Numbered from the stretch's first letter, positions 37,166 through 46,747 are shown. The stretch is 64,000 nt of DNA from Arachidicoccus ginsenosidivorans (GCF_007971385.1 NZ_CP042434.1:4526001-4590000); one strand, 5' to 3'. Notes: generated by a model not told the origin, from the letters alone. Numbers and translations are program-made.

Positions 37166-38359
37166 TTATTTGCTCAAGTGCATGCTTCTTTCCTTGTATA
37201 GCTTCCTGAAATAAGGATCCCGCAGATCTTTAATAAAGCGGATAGCCTCGCCGGTACTCTTCATTTCCGGTCCTAATTCCTTATTGACATGTGGAAACTT
37301 ATTGAAACTAAACACGGGTTCTTTGATGGCAAAACCGTCCAGTTTTTTCTCGATCTTAAAGTCTTTTAGCATATTCGCACCCAACATGACTTTGGTGGCA
37401 ATATTTAAAAACGGTACGCCGTAAGCCTTGGCGATAAATGGCGTGGTTCTACTGGCTCTTGGGTTGGCTTCAATGACATAGACGGTACCATCTTTGATTG
37501 CAAACTGGATATTGATCAGGCCGCGTATATCTAAAGCACGGGCGATCTTTTCCCCGTAATGTTCCATGGTGGTTACTTCCAGTGGCGTCAGGTTAAAGGC
37601 CGGCAGCACTGCATTACTATCGCCGGAATGGATACCAGCGGGTTCAATGTGCTCCATTACCCCCATAACGTGAAAATCTTCTCCATCGAAAATGCCGTCA
37701 ATTTCTGCTTCCTGACAACGGTCTAAAAAGTGGTCAATCAGGATTTTATTGTCCGGGATATGCTTAAGTAGGCTGACCACTGCATTTTCCAGGTCTTCAT
37801 CATTTAAGACAATGCGCATCCGTTGTCCGCCTAATACGTAACTGGGCCTTACGAGTACCGGGAAGCCTACTTTTTGTGCCACCTCAATAGCCTCCTCAGC
37901 ATTGAATGCGGTACCATACTGTGGATAAGGAATTTCCAGCTCTTTGAGCAGGTCGCTGAACCGGCCACGGTCTTCGGCGATGTCCATGTTATCAAAGGAA
38001 GTCCCGAAAATACGGATCCCTTTTTCGTGGAGTTTTTTGGCGAGTTTAAGCGCTGTCTGTCCACCCAGTTGGACAATGACACCTTCTGGTTTTTCTAACT
38101 CAATAATTTCCCAGAGATGCTCCCAGAATACAGGTTCAAAATACAGCTTGTCCGCGATATCAAAGTCAGTAGAAACGGTTTCTGGATTGCAGTTCACCAT
38201 AATGGCTTCATAACCACATTCTTTGATAGCGAGCAGACCATGTACACAACAATAGTCAAATTCTATTCCTTGTCCGATTCTATTGGGACCGCTGCCCAAT
38301 ACGATGATTTTCTTTTTAGCGGAGGGAATGGATTCGTTGGATGAGATTGTATGATTCAT
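37166..38359 (-). CDS. carB: Carbamoyl-phosphate synthase large subunit, stand-alone C-terminal half
   Basis: 397 aa matching only the second (carbamate-kinase) ATP-grasp half of CarB: KKKIIVLGSGPNRIGQGIEFDYCCVHGLLA at the start, VNCNPETVSTDFD, GVIVQLGGQTALKLAKKL, PVLVRPSYVLGGQRMRIV, INIQFAIKDGTVYVIEANPRASRTTPF. It ends FRKLYKERSMHLSK without an MGS-like allosteric domain, as in other Bacteroidota CarB. The first half is not in this window, and the region upstream is pyrD, not carB. The gene has its own ATG and a consensus promoter, so a natural split like that of some archaea and Aquifex is plausible. Pyrimidine and arginine synthesis. Confidence 0.88.
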   Translation of the reverse strand: MNHTISSNESIPSAKKKIIVLGSGPNRIGQGIEFDYCCVHGLLAIKECGYEAIMVNCNPETVSTDFDIADKLYFEPVFWEHLWEIIELEKPEGVIVQLGGQTALKLAKKLHEKGIRIFGTSFDNMDIAEDRGRFSDLLKELEIPYPQYGTAFNAEEAIEVAQKVGFPVLVRPSYVLGGQRMRIVLNDEDLENAVVSLLKHIPDNKILIDHFLDRCQEAEIDGIFDGEDFHVMGVMEHIEPAGIHSGDSNAVLPAFNLTPLEVTTMEHYGEKIARALDIRGLINIQFAIKDGTVYVIEANPRASRTTPFIAKAYGVPFLNIATKVMLGANMLKDFKIEKKLDGFAIKEPVFSFNKFPHVNKELGPEMKSTGEAIRFIKDLRDPYFRKLYKERSMHLSK

Positions 38360-38376
38360 ATTTTTTAGGAATTGCG

Positions 38377-38384
38377 CAAAGGTA
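38377..38384 (-). promoter_or_regulatory. Bacteroidota -7 element for the carB half
   Basis: TACCTTTG, an excellent TAnnTTTG match, 18 bp upstream of the start codon. Supports independent expression of the C-terminal CarB half. Confidence 0.55.
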
Positions 38385-38424
38385 GGAAATCATAACCAAA
38401 GTGGGAAAGCTAAGGCCTAAAAAT

Positions 38425-39467
38425 TTAGCCAAGTTGTTTACAAATCTTGCCGGCAATCGCTGGCCCTTCATAAATAAAGCCTGTCCAGACTTGCACCAGC
38501 CGTGCACCGGCTTTGAGTCTGCTTTGCGCATCGCTGGGGGTAAAAATGCCGCCTGACGCGATTACAGGCGTGGACGCAGGTAAACCTTGAATCAAAATTC
38601 CATCACCTCTGTGGCGCGGGCCTTGACCGGGCGGCCGCTTAGGCCGCCGGCGCCCATTGACGTTACGGTGGCTTCCGGGGTCTTAAGCCCTGCTCTACTA
38701 ATCGTTGTATTGGTGGCCACAATGCCACTCAAATTAATTTCTGTTGCGAGCTGCAGGATGTCAGCTAACTGGTGTTCATTTAGATCCGGCGCTATTTTTA
38801 GTAGTACCGGTTTGGGTGTGTTTTTGCCCTGGTTAACTGTTTGAATTTCTGTAAAGATTCTACGAAGGCTGTCTTTTTCCTGGAGCGCTCTGAGCCCAGG
38901 GGTATTGGGAGAGCTCACATTGACGGTAAAATAATCAACTGCTTCAAAAAGTGTTTTAAAACAACTCAGGTAGTCTTTCCAGGCATCCTCATTTTCGGTG
39001 ATCTTGTTTTTACCGATATTGCCACCGATGATAAAGCCATTTTTAAGGTCGTGTTTTTCCCGCCAGTTTTCCAGCCTTTCGCGAACGGCCGGCGCACCGT
39101 CATTATTAAAACCCATGCGGTTAATCAGTGCCTGATCGGCAGGGAGTCTGAAAAGTCTGGGCTGCGGATTACCCGGTTGTCCTTTTGGGGTCACGGTCCC
39201 GATTTCAACACTGCCAAATCCTAAGGCTTCCAATTCTCTTAGATATAGGGCGTTCTTGTCAAAGCCGGCACCCAGTCCAATTGGATTTCTAAAGTCGATA
39301 CCAAATACGCTGGTTTTCAGTTTTGGGTCCTGATGGGCACAAAGGGCACTGACTAGTGCCCTGCCACCTGGCAGCCCGCAGATATTTTTCAAGCGGTTCA
39401 TGGCAAAATAATGGGCTTTTTCTGGCGCCATTTTGAAAAATGCCTTACGTAAAATCGGGTAAATCAT
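38425..39467 (-). CDS. pyrD: Dihydroorotate dehydrogenase (quinone, class 2), one frameshift
   Basis: Membrane-associated flavoenzyme oxidising dihydroorotate to orotate with quinone. Repaired length is about 348 aa, normal. An N-terminal amphipathic helix (IYPILRKAFFKMAPEKAHYFAMN) marks class 2. FMN and substrate motifs: NPIGLGAGFDKN, RLFRLPADQALINRMGFNNDG, NVSSPNTPGL with the catalytic Ser, LLKIAPDL, GIVATNTT. A T4 run (minus strand) at 38594-38597 lacks one T; adding it gives VMEFLIQGLP followed by PVIASGGIFTPSDAQSRLKAGARLVQVWTG, ending at 38425. Its neighbour downstream is the carB half, also pyrimidine synthesis. Confidence 0.93.
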
Positions 39468-39471
39468 GGCG

Positions 39472-39479
39472 CAAATATA
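39472..39479 (-). promoter_or_regulatory. Bacteroidota -7 element for pyrD
   Basis: TATATTTG immediately upstream of the pyrD ATG (4 bp), implying a leaderless or very short leader transcript unless a later Met is used. Confidence 0.45.
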
Positions 39480-39648
39480 AATCAGACCAGGGGTTATTTG
39501 TATTTTTTGTACCCTGATAGCGGCTTAAATCTAAAAAATTGTTCCACTTAGATAATAATCAAACCATTACTAGCGTTTATCATAAAACTATGGATGCCCA
39601 CAGCTTAGAAGCATACCATAAATATATTAAGTTATAAGAAATCTAAAT

Positions 39649-40785
39649 ATGAGATTCAACTGGAAAAAATCAGCCATACTGGCTAGTGCTTTATTGGGAA
39701 CGGGTCTTATGGCCGAGGCGCAGACCAACACCCCTATTAACATTGTTACGACTGCTACGCCGTTTTTAAGAATTTCTCCCGATGCCCGCGCAGGTGCAAT
39801 GGGAGAAGCGGGCATTGCCTTGTCTCCAGATGCCAATGCGACTTTCTGGAATAACGCCAAAGTTCCTTTTGCTACTTCCAATGGCCAGATTGGCGTTACT
39901 TATACGCCTTGGCTGAAAGATGTGGCCAGTGACGTATATTTAGTCACTTTAGGTGGCTTTTATAAGATTGATGATCAGCAGGCTATTAGTGGAGGCGTGC
40001 GCTATTTTAACCTGGGTAGCATCCAGTTTGCTGATGAAACCGGGCAATTACAGGGTAGCTCAAATCCAAAAGAATTCTCCGTAGAGTTTGGTTACTCCCG
40101 TAAACTGAGCGAACAGTTCGGTATTGGTCTGACAGCACGATATATCAATTCCAGCCTGGGTAATGGAACGGAAGATAATGATATGAAATCCGGTAGTGCA
40201 TTTGCGGTGGATCTATCTGGTTATTATAACGGTCTGGATGAAGCAGGTCAAGGTTTGACCGCTGGTCTAACCTTATCTAATCTGGGAACCAAGATCAGTT
40301 ATACCAATGATCCGGATGCCAAACAGTTTATTCCAGCCAATCTGGGATTGGGCGGTGCTTATCATGCAGTACTGGATGAGGATAATAAACTGACCTTTGC
40401 CCTGGATGTAAACCATATGCTGGTGCCTAAAACCCCGGATCTTATCGGAACAGAAGATGTGGATCAACAGCAATTGGCGGATTATTATAATACCGGTGTT
40501 TTTGAAAGCTGGGGTAAATCATTTTCCAACAGCGCTTACTCCGGATCACTAGGTGCTGAATATGGCTATAATGATCAGTTCTTCTTAAGAGCAGGTTATT
40601 ACCTGGAATCAGCCGGTGCCGGTGACCGTCATTATTTTACGGCCGGTGCAGGGATTAAATACAATGTCATTAATTTTAATTTTGCATATTTAGCACCTTC
40701 TGGCAGCAGTGTAAACCGCAATCCGCTGTCCAATACGCTTCGTTTCTCCCTGGTTTTCGATCTGGGGCAGACGAAGAATTATTAA
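39649..40785 (+). CDS. porV: Type IX secretion system outer-membrane protein PorV
   Basis: 378-aa outer-membrane beta-barrel that carries T9SS substrates from the translocon to the attachment complex. Signal peptide MRFNWKKSAILASALLGTGLMAEAQ, then the PorV family motif FLRISPDARAGAMGEAGIALSPDANATFWNNAK. The body has alternating aromatic/glycine beta-strands and it ends NTLRFSLVFDLGQTKNY, with a C-terminal strand and a terminal aromatic. Frame intact. PorV supports placement in Bacteroidota and the use of T9SS for secretion or gliding. A terminator follows. Confidence 0.92.
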   Translation: MRFNWKKSAILASALLGTGLMAEAQTNTPINIVTTATPFLRISPDARAGAMGEAGIALSPDANATFWNNAKVPFATSNGQIGVTYTPWLKDVASDVYLVTLGGFYKIDDQQAISGGVRYFNLGSIQFADETGQLQGSSNPKEFSVEFGYSRKLSEQFGIGLTARYINSSLGNGTEDNDMKSGSAFAVDLSGYYNGLDEAGQGLTAGLTLSNLGTKISYTNDPDAKQFIPANLGLGGAYHAVLDEDNKLTFALDVNHMLVPKTPDLIGTEDVDQQQLADYYNTGVFESWGKSFSNSAYSGSLGAEYGYNDQFFLRAGYYLESAGAGDRHYFTAGAGIKYNVINFNFAYLAPSGSSVNRNPLSNTLRFSLVFDLGQTKNY

Positions 40786-40852
40786 ATTTATTTGGGTAGG
40801 ATAACTGCCATGTGTCGCCGTGGATATTGTGGGGACAAAAGGCGGGAATTTG

Positions 40853-40880
40853 AAAAGCGAAGGTTACCTTCGCTTTTTTT
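40853..40880 (+). terminator. Terminator of porV
   Basis: AAAAGCGAAGGT (40853-40864) pairs with ACCTTCGCTTTT (40866-40877) and runs into a T-tract. Confidence 0.85.
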
Positions 40881-40983
40881 ATGCACAGTCCCTAACTAAA
40901 GTGCTAAAAGTTGTTATTTTTAGCGCAATTTGTAAAGGACTATATAGTACTATATAATAAGGTAATCAGAGAAAATACAAAAT

Positions 40984-41463
40984 ATGGGGATTAGAATCGG
41001 ACAGGGCATTGATTTTCATCAGTTAGTGACGGGCAGGGATCTTTGGATTGGTGGAATTAAAATTGAACATGAAAAAGGCGGATTGGGTCACAGTGATGCA
41101 GATGTGCTTTTACATGCCATCTGTGACGCCATTTTAGGCGCCCTTGCCCTGGGTGATATCGGCACGCATTTTCCAGATACCAGTGCTGAATTTAAGGATA
41201 TTGATTCTAAGATTCTGCTCATGCGTAGTTATCAGTTAATCAAGACCAAAGGCTACCGGGTCGTTAATATTGACGCTACCCTGCTTTTAGAAAAGCCTAA
41301 AATCAAGCCTTATGTAAATGCCATGAGGGAAGTCATCGCAAATATTTTGGAATTACCCGTAGATGGAGTATCTATCAAAGCAACTACCATGGAAACCATG
41401 GGCTTTGTGGGTAGAGAAGAGGGATTATCCGCCCATGCGGTGGCGCTGCTTGAAACAGTATAG
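40984..41463 (+). CDS. ispF: 2-C-methyl-D-erythritol 2,4-cyclodiphosphate synthase
   Basis: Fifth-step enzyme of the MEP isoprenoid pathway, forming a homotrimer. 159 aa. The N-terminus has GQGIDFHQL with the zinc-binding Asp and His; GHSDADVLLHAICDAILGALALGDIGTHFPDT follows with the third zinc ligand (His). The C-terminus has VSIKATTMETMGFVGREEGLSAHAVALLE. Frame intact. Followed at 235 bp by dut; no operon partner immediately upstream. Confidence 0.96.
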   Translation: MGIRIGQGIDFHQLVTGRDLWIGGIKIEHEKGGLGHSDADVLLHAICDAILGALALGDIGTHFPDTSAEFKDIDSKILLMRSYQLIKTKGYRVVNIDATLLLEKPKIKPYVNAMREVIANILELPVDGVSIKATTMETMGFVGREEGLSAHAVALLETV

Positions 41464-41698
41464 TAGGTATTATGCCCATTAGGGGATTACGGTATAGTTC
41501 TGTGGAAAAAACAAATGCATTATAGCGGGGCATTTAACTTGGTGCATTTTACCCGGTATTGTTTTTGAATCAAGTATTTTCGCAGGGCGAATTAGGATCG
41601 ATCGGGAAACGGGCACCTGAATATAGGAAGGGATATGTGAAAAGATATGTGGAGGAAGGCCCTATTTTTAATATAATAATATTTAATAAATAATTTAT

Positions 41699-42153
41699 AT
41701 GAGTAGTCCAAAAGAAAAGATGACCATACCTATTGTTAATCAGTCAGCCTTTGCATTGCCGGCCTATGCTACGGAAGGATCTTCAGGCATGGATCTCAGG
41801 GCAAACATAACTGAGCCGGTTACGCTGGCTTCACTTGAAAGGCAGCTGGTGCCCACCGGTATCTTTATTGAGTTGCCGCTTGGTTATGAGGCGCAGATTC
41901 GGCCCAGAAGCGGCCTTGCGGTAAAACAAGGGCTGACTTGTCTAAATACACCTGGAACCATTGATGCGGATTACAGAGGTGAAATTAAAGTAATCCTGGT
42001 CAATCTTTCTGGTGAAGCCCAGACCATACAACCAGGTGACCGAATTGCGCAAATGGTCATTCAACAGGTGGAGCAGATACAGTGGCTAGAGACCGACGGG
42101 CTTTCTGAAACCCTGCGCGGGCCGGTGGATTTGGGCATACCGGTAAAAATTAA
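41699..42153 (+). CDS. dut: dUTP diphosphatase, frameshifted in the last motif
   Basis: Hydrolyses dUTP to dUMP, supplying thymidylate synthesis and keeping uracil out of DNA. The first four motifs are clear: GSSGMDLRAN, RPRSGLAVKQG, GTIDADYRGEIKVIL and GDRIAQMVI. The G3 run at 42119-42121 lacks one G. As it stands the frame reads LRGPVDLGIPVK and runs to 42220; with the G it reads LRGAGGFGHTGKN and stops at 42153, the proper motif 5. Length is then 152 aa, normal. Likely a sequence error because motif 5 is catalytically needed. Confidence 0.93.
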
Positions 42154-42234
42154 TAAAAACTGGTGGCTGTACTTAATACTTGTCTTATTAAAAGCAAGGA
42201 CAGCTGCCGCCCAACAATAACCTATATATAATAC

Positions 42235-43083
42235 ATGATAAAACGTATTTTTTCCGGCACCTTTTACAGCGCAGCCGTATTTTGTGCGGTTTTAATGCTG
42301 TCTTGCTCCACTTCCAAAAAGGCGCAGCATATTCAAAAAAAGCTGCAGCAAAATGACTCTTCCCGGGTCGTTAAAGTGACGCCTGGCATGCAAAGCGATG
42401 AACTGGACAGCCTGCACCGGGTGCTGGGTGGGCTGGATAGCCAGCAGATTAAGCATTTTACCACGCTTAAAGCTAAATTAAAACTGGATTATAGCACCCA
42501 GGACAATAGTGCCAGCGCTTCTGCCAGTATCCGGCTGAAAAAAGACAGTGTGATCTGGGTATCGCTTACCGGACCTTTTGCGATTGAAGGTTACCGCATC
42601 ATGATCCGGCCTGATTCTTTGGTATTGATGGATAAACTAAAACATACCGTGACCCGAAGGCCGATCAGTTATCTGGAGCAGATTGCCAAAATGCCGATCA
42701 GTTTTCAGGATATGCAAAATATCATTTTGGGCAATCCTTTATTTACTAAGGGTGTGGTACGCTCCTACCGCCATAACCGCAACAGGTGGTATGTGGCGCT
42801 TCAGGGAGAAGTCTTTAAGAATTTTTTAGGGGTGGTCAGCAGTCCCCATAAATTGCTTTTGAAAAGCAATAAAATTGAACAAGACGCAGCAGGTATAAAA
42901 CGCAGTTGCACTTTGACTTATGGCAATTATGAAACGGTAGATTCCATTTTGATGGCTATGGATCGCAAAATCAAACTACAGGACAAAAAAACCACGGATA
43001 TCAAATTGCAGTTTAAGGAGGTTTTACTTAACCAGCCCTTAAGTTTTCCTTTCAGTATTCCTAAAAATTATAAGGAGTTATAG
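42235..43083 (+). CDS. DUF4292 family lipoprotein
   Basis: 282-aa lipoprotein (signal ending VLMLSCSTSKK). The DUF4292 fold is related to LolA/LolB-type carriers and the region has features such as LKAKLKLDYSTQDNSASASASIRLKKDSVIWVSLTGPFAIEGYRIMI and YLEQIAKMPISFQDMQNIILGNP. It may carry lipids or lipoproteins, but this is inference. It follows dut and precedes the EnvC-like gene by about 70 bp, a cell-envelope pairing common in Bacteroidota. Frame intact. Confidence 0.82.
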   Translation: MIKRIFSGTFYSAAVFCAVLMLSCSTSKKAQHIQKKLQQNDSSRVVKVTPGMQSDELDSLHRVLGGLDSQQIKHFTTLKAKLKLDYSTQDNSASASASIRLKKDSVIWVSLTGPFAIEGYRIMIRPDSLVLMDKLKHTVTRRPISYLEQIAKMPISFQDMQNIILGNPLFTKGVVRSYRHNRNRWYVALQGEVFKNFLGVVSSPHKLLLKSNKIEQDAAGIKRSCTLTYGNYETVDSILMAMDRKIKLQDKKTTDIKLQFKEVLLNQPLSFPFSIPKNYKEL

Positions 43084-43155
43084 GAATATCCCTTGAGTTG
43101 ATTAACTTTAAGTTTTAGTATATCAATCAAATAAGTAGCAGAAAAAATAAGCATT

Positions 43156-44685
43156 ATGTTGAAAAAATTGTTTGTATGCATCATACTTTGTAGCACCTCC
43201 TGGGTGTATAGTTATGGGCAACAAACAAGGAACGAAATCCAGCAGGAACAAAAAAGTCTGCAAAAGGAACTGGATAATCTAAATGAAACGCTTTCTCAGG
43301 TGCGTCAGACAAGAAAGTTGTCCCTCAGGGAGCTCAATTTACTGGAAAAGAAAATCAAAGCACGTCACGCGTTAATTGAGTCCATCAATGAAGAGATGGA
43401 GGATTTGAACCGCAAGATTACCAAATATAACGGAGAGGTGGATGCCAATAAAAAAGCGCTCGATACCCTGACGACTAAATACGCCCAGAGTCTGGTGTTT
43501 GCCTATAAAAACCGGGGTAAATATAATTATATTAATTTTCTGTTCTCGGCAAATTCTTTTAATGAAGCGATTAGAAGGGTGGCTTACTTAAAAAGTTACC
43601 GGGCTTACCGGGAGACCCAGGCAGACAATATTAAAAAGGCCCAGGCGGTGCTCAGAGCAAATATTGCCAAACTTGAAAGTACTAAATCAGATAAAAGGAT
43701 CGCTGCAGGACAGCAAAATAATCAACTGGCCGCCTTACAGTCTGACCGCAATGAAAAGGACAGTGCTATTTTGGATCTGAAATCCAGAGAAGGCGAAATC
43801 GGCAAAGAGATTGCCGCCAATGCTGTTAAAAGAAGAAAGTTACAGGAAGTACTGCGACAAGTCATCCGCCGGGAAATTCAGGAAGCTGAAAGAAAGGAAA
43901 GAGAAAGACAGGCCAGGATCGCCAAGGCTAAGGAAGAGGAAGCCCGGCGTGAGCGGATTGCTGAACAACAAAAAATAGTCAAAGCAAGACAGGAAGCGCT
44001 GGCAAGACAAAAGGCGGCTGCCGCCGCCCAGGCTGCCCGGCAAAACAATCCGCCGGCTGGATCTCAGAAGACCGATCAAAAAACCGCACAGGCAGATGCG
44101 CCAGCAAATCAGGGCCAGGTGGCGGATAATAATGCAAGTAGTAATGCAGATAAATCAGGTAGTGATAACGCTGGGCCAACTAAACTTAGAGAAGAACAGA
44201 AATCTGATGTGGATGCGCAACGCATTGGCAGGTCTTATAATGTATTAGAGTCTACTGAAAAGACCCTTACGCAATCCCTGGATTTTGAAAAGAACAGAGG
44301 GCATCTCCCCTGGCCGGTAACTGGCGGCTTTATTTCTGGTGCCTATGGGGTGCAGTCAATACCTGGAACCACCCTGAAAGAGGTCAATGATGGCATTGAG
44401 ATTACGGCTACCGGTGGTAATATTACAGTAAAATCAGTGGCTTCTGGTACCGTATCGGTTGTTATCAGTGATGAGACCTATGCGGTCATTGTGCGTCATG
44501 GTAAATATTTTACAACCTATAGTAATTTAAAAGATGTGGCCGTTCAAAAAGGTGACGAGGTTAAAGCCGGTACAATCTTAGGTCATATGGCAACTGGCAT
44601 GTCAGGGGTACCTACAGTTTTCTTTATGGTCACTGACTCTCAGGGTAACCCACTCAATCCAATGACCTGGATTATGAACCGGTAG
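43156..44685 (+). CDS. EnvC-like coiled-coil protein with degenerate M23 (LytM) domain
   Basis: 509-aa exported protein (signal MLKKLFVCIILCSTSWVYSYGQ). Residues 25-280 form long coiled coils, very Glu/Lys/Arg-rich toward the end (AERKERERQARIAKAKEEEARRER). An Ala/Gln/Asn-rich linker follows, then a LytM domain (LPWPVTGGFISGAYG ... VIVRHGKYFTTYSNL ... VKAGTILGHMATG). The metal-binding HxxxD is not visible (NDGIEIT replaces it) and the last HxH is replaced by VFFMV, so it is probably a non-enzymatic activator of amidases, like EnvC. Frame intact. Confidence 0.85.
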   Translation: MLKKLFVCIILCSTSWVYSYGQQTRNEIQQEQKSLQKELDNLNETLSQVRQTRKLSLRELNLLEKKIKARHALIESINEEMEDLNRKITKYNGEVDANKKALDTLTTKYAQSLVFAYKNRGKYNYINFLFSANSFNEAIRRVAYLKSYRAYRETQADNIKKAQAVLRANIAKLESTKSDKRIAAGQQNNQLAALQSDRNEKDSAILDLKSREGEIGKEIAANAVKRRKLQEVLRQVIRREIQEAERKERERQARIAKAKEEEARRERIAEQQKIVKARQEALARQKAAAAAQAARQNNPPAGSQKTDQKTAQADAPANQGQVADNNASSNADKSGSDNAGPTKLREEQKSDVDAQRIGRSYNVLESTEKTLTQSLDFEKNRGHLPWPVTGGFISGAYGVQSIPGTTLKEVNDGIEITATGGNITVKSVASGTVSVVISDETYAVIVRHGKYFTTYSNLKDVAVQKGDEVKAGTILGHMATGMSGVPTVFFMVTDSQGNPLNPMTWIMNR

Positions 44686-44726
44686 CACTGTTATTCAGCT
44701 ACGTAAAAATAAAGCAGAAATAGCCT

Positions 44727-44734
44727 TAAATTTG
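44727..44734 (+). promoter_or_regulatory. Bacteroidota -7 element upstream of the deoxyhypusine-synthase-like gene
   Basis: TAAATTTG about 95 bp upstream of the start codon. Confidence 0.35.
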
Positions 44735-44829
44735 CAGGGCGCAAAGCCAATCAAAAATCTACGGATAGCTGACACATAAGGTTATTCGCTAATAAAACAA
44801 GTAAGTATAAAATTTTAAACAATATCGAT

Positions 44830-45804
44830 ATGAACAGAGGTCCGATTTCTACATTTATCGAACACCATTACAGACATTTCAATGCAGCAGCGCTGATGGA
44901 TGCTGCCAAAGGATATGAAAAACACCTGTTGGAAGGTGGTAAAATGCTGGTTTCTCTGGCAGGTGCCATGAGTACGGCAGAGCTGGGTATTTCCCTGGCA
45001 GAGATGATCCGCCAGGATAAAATTGCTATTATCAGTTGTACAGGGGCCAACCTGGAAGAAGATGTAATGAACCTGGTCGCACACTCCCATTATAAAAGAG
45101 TCCCTGAATACCGGGATCTGACTCCTGAACAGGAAAGGGATTTATTGGATAATCATTACAATAGAGTAACCGATACCTGTATTCCGGAAGAAGAAGCTTT
45201 CCGGCGCCTGCAGGCCCATCTATTGGATGTCTGGAAAGCAGCCGAGGCCAAAGGGGAACGCTATTTTCCACATGAATTTTTATATCAGGTGGTACTCAGC
45301 GGCGTATTGGAACCTTATTATGAGATTGATCCGAAAAATAGCTGGATTTTGGCCGCAGCTGAAAAAAATATCCCCATTATTGTTCCGGGATGGGAGGACA
45401 GCACGACGGGTAATATCTTTACCAGTTATGTCATCAAAAAACAGTTGAATGTCCATACCGTTAAAACCGGTATTGAATACATGATCTATCTGACCGAGTG
45501 GTATCGGGCCAACAGTGGTGGTAAAGGTGTAGGCTTTTTCCAGATTGGCGGTGGTATCGCAGGGGATTTTCCGATCTGCGTAGTACCGATGATGTACCAG
45601 GACCTGGAATGGGAAGATGTGCCTTTCTGGAGCTATTTCTGTCAGATCTCTGACAGTACGACTTCCTATGGGTCTTATTCCGGGGCGGTTCCTAATGAGA
45701 AAATTACCTGGGGTAAACTTGATGTAAATACCCCTAAATATATAGTAGAAAGTGATGCGACCATAGTTGCACCCCTGATCTTTGCCTGGATTTTAGGCCA
45801 GTAA
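44830..45804 (+). CDS. Deoxyhypusine synthase family protein
   Basis: 324 aa, homologous to eukaryotic/archaeal deoxyhypusine synthase. It shows LVSLAGAMSTAELGISLAEMIR, AIISCTGANLEEDVMNL, IPIIVPGWEDSTTGNIF and the catalytic WGK (NEKITWGKLDVNT), with NAD-binding glycines. In bacteria lacking eIF5A such proteins are thought to make homospermidine or related polyamines from putrescine or spermidine; the exact substrate here is unknown. Frame intact; own terminator and promoter. Confidence 0.9.
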   Translation: MNRGPISTFIEHHYRHFNAAALMDAAKGYEKHLLEGGKMLVSLAGAMSTAELGISLAEMIRQDKIAIISCTGANLEEDVMNLVAHSHYKRVPEYRDLTPEQERDLLDNHYNRVTDTCIPEEEAFRRLQAHLLDVWKAAEAKGERYFPHEFLYQVVLSGVLEPYYEIDPKNSWILAAAEKNIPIIVPGWEDSTTGNIFTSYVIKKQLNVHTVKTGIEYMIYLTEWYRANSGGKGVGFFQIGGGIAGDFPICVVPMMYQDLEWEDVPFWSYFCQISDSTTSYGSYSGAVPNEKITWGKLDVNTPKYIVESDATIVAPLIFAWILGQ

Positions 45805-45828
45805 TTGAAAATTGTATTTTTTCTACGG

Positions 45829-45870
45829 AAAATAGCCACCGGTTTATCTTAAAAAACCAGTGGCTATTTT
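45829..45870 (+). terminator. Terminator of the deoxyhypusine-synthase-like gene
   Basis: 17-bp imperfect stem (AAAATAGCCACCGGTTT with AAACCAGTGGCTATTTT), followed by T-rich sequence. Confidence 0.8.
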
Positions 45871-45950
45871 GATTTTAGAGAAATTATCAGGTTTACAATA
45901 TCAAATAGTAGAATAAAGGCTTATCTTTAGTTGCAACAAATACAGATATT

Positions 45951-46679
45951 ATGTACGTAACGGTTCAATTTATAATCCTGGAAATACTACTCGGACTGAT
46001 CTTTTTGGTGATCCTTTATTTTATGGTGCGGGAGCTCTTAAAAAAAATCATCAGGCGCGAGCTCCGGGAAATAAAAGAACCCTTACAGGTACTGGCAAAC
46101 TATCTGGTAGAGGCGTCCAGACAAGCAGAAGATGATGACAACCCAGAAGACCCAAATAATCCTGAAGGACCTGATAATTTGGGAAATGGCCCTGGAGCCA
46201 AAGGGCCTTTGCCGGCTTCCAGTCCAGAAAAATTACCCGAAGAGCCGGTAGATATTGCCGATGAATTTGTGCAGCTTAAAAATACCAATCGCATCAGCGC
46301 CTATAATATCCGGGTGCAGAAGATCTGGGACCTGTATAAACAAAACAAGATTACGCTACATCAATATAAAGCAGAATTGCTGCGGTTGAAAAAGGAGTTT
46401 GATATTGCGGCGGCTGAAGATGATGATGACCTTGGAGAAAAAAAACCGGTGAAATCAACCGGCGCCGTCAAAGTAGAACCTTTAACGCCTACCCCATCTG
46501 CTTCGCCTCAGAAAAAGGTTAAAAATATTGATACTGAACAATCTGCCCCTACCAGACCTGATAAAGACAGTTCCGGTAAGAATGGTAATAATAAAGCGTC
46601 AGATCCAAAGGAAAATAATAATAAAAATGGGGATCTCGATATAGGCAAAGATAAAGGCAATAAGGCGGCCAGTCTATAG
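45951..46679 (+). CDS. Membrane-anchored hypothetical protein with low-complexity regions
   Basis: 242 aa. One N-terminal membrane segment (VQFIILEILLGLIFLVILYFMV) is followed by a basic cytoplasmic stretch. An Asp/Pro/Asn/Gly-rich linker (DDDNPEDPNNPEGPDN) leads to a helical core (NIRVQKIWDLYKQNKITLHQYKAELLRLKKEF), then a charged Lys/Asp/Asn tail. The family is unknown. A TATCTTTA box lies at 45922-45929. It is a stand-alone unit. Confidence 0.65.
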   Translation: MYVTVQFIILEILLGLIFLVILYFMVRELLKKIIRRELREIKEPLQVLANYLVEASRQAEDDDNPEDPNNPEGPDNLGNGPGAKGPLPASSPEKLPEEPVDIADEFVQLKNTNRISAYNIRVQKIWDLYKQNKITLHQYKAELLRLKKEFDIAAAEDDDDLGEKKPVKSTGAVKVEPLTPTPSASPQKKVKNIDTEQSAPTRPDKDSSGKNGNNKASDPKENNNKNGDLDIGKDKGNKAASL

Positions 46680-46747
46680 CCCGTCAAGAATAAGGAAGTC
46701 CCCCACCCTATAAACACATTTGTTTTTATGTCTGGATGCCCGCTATT

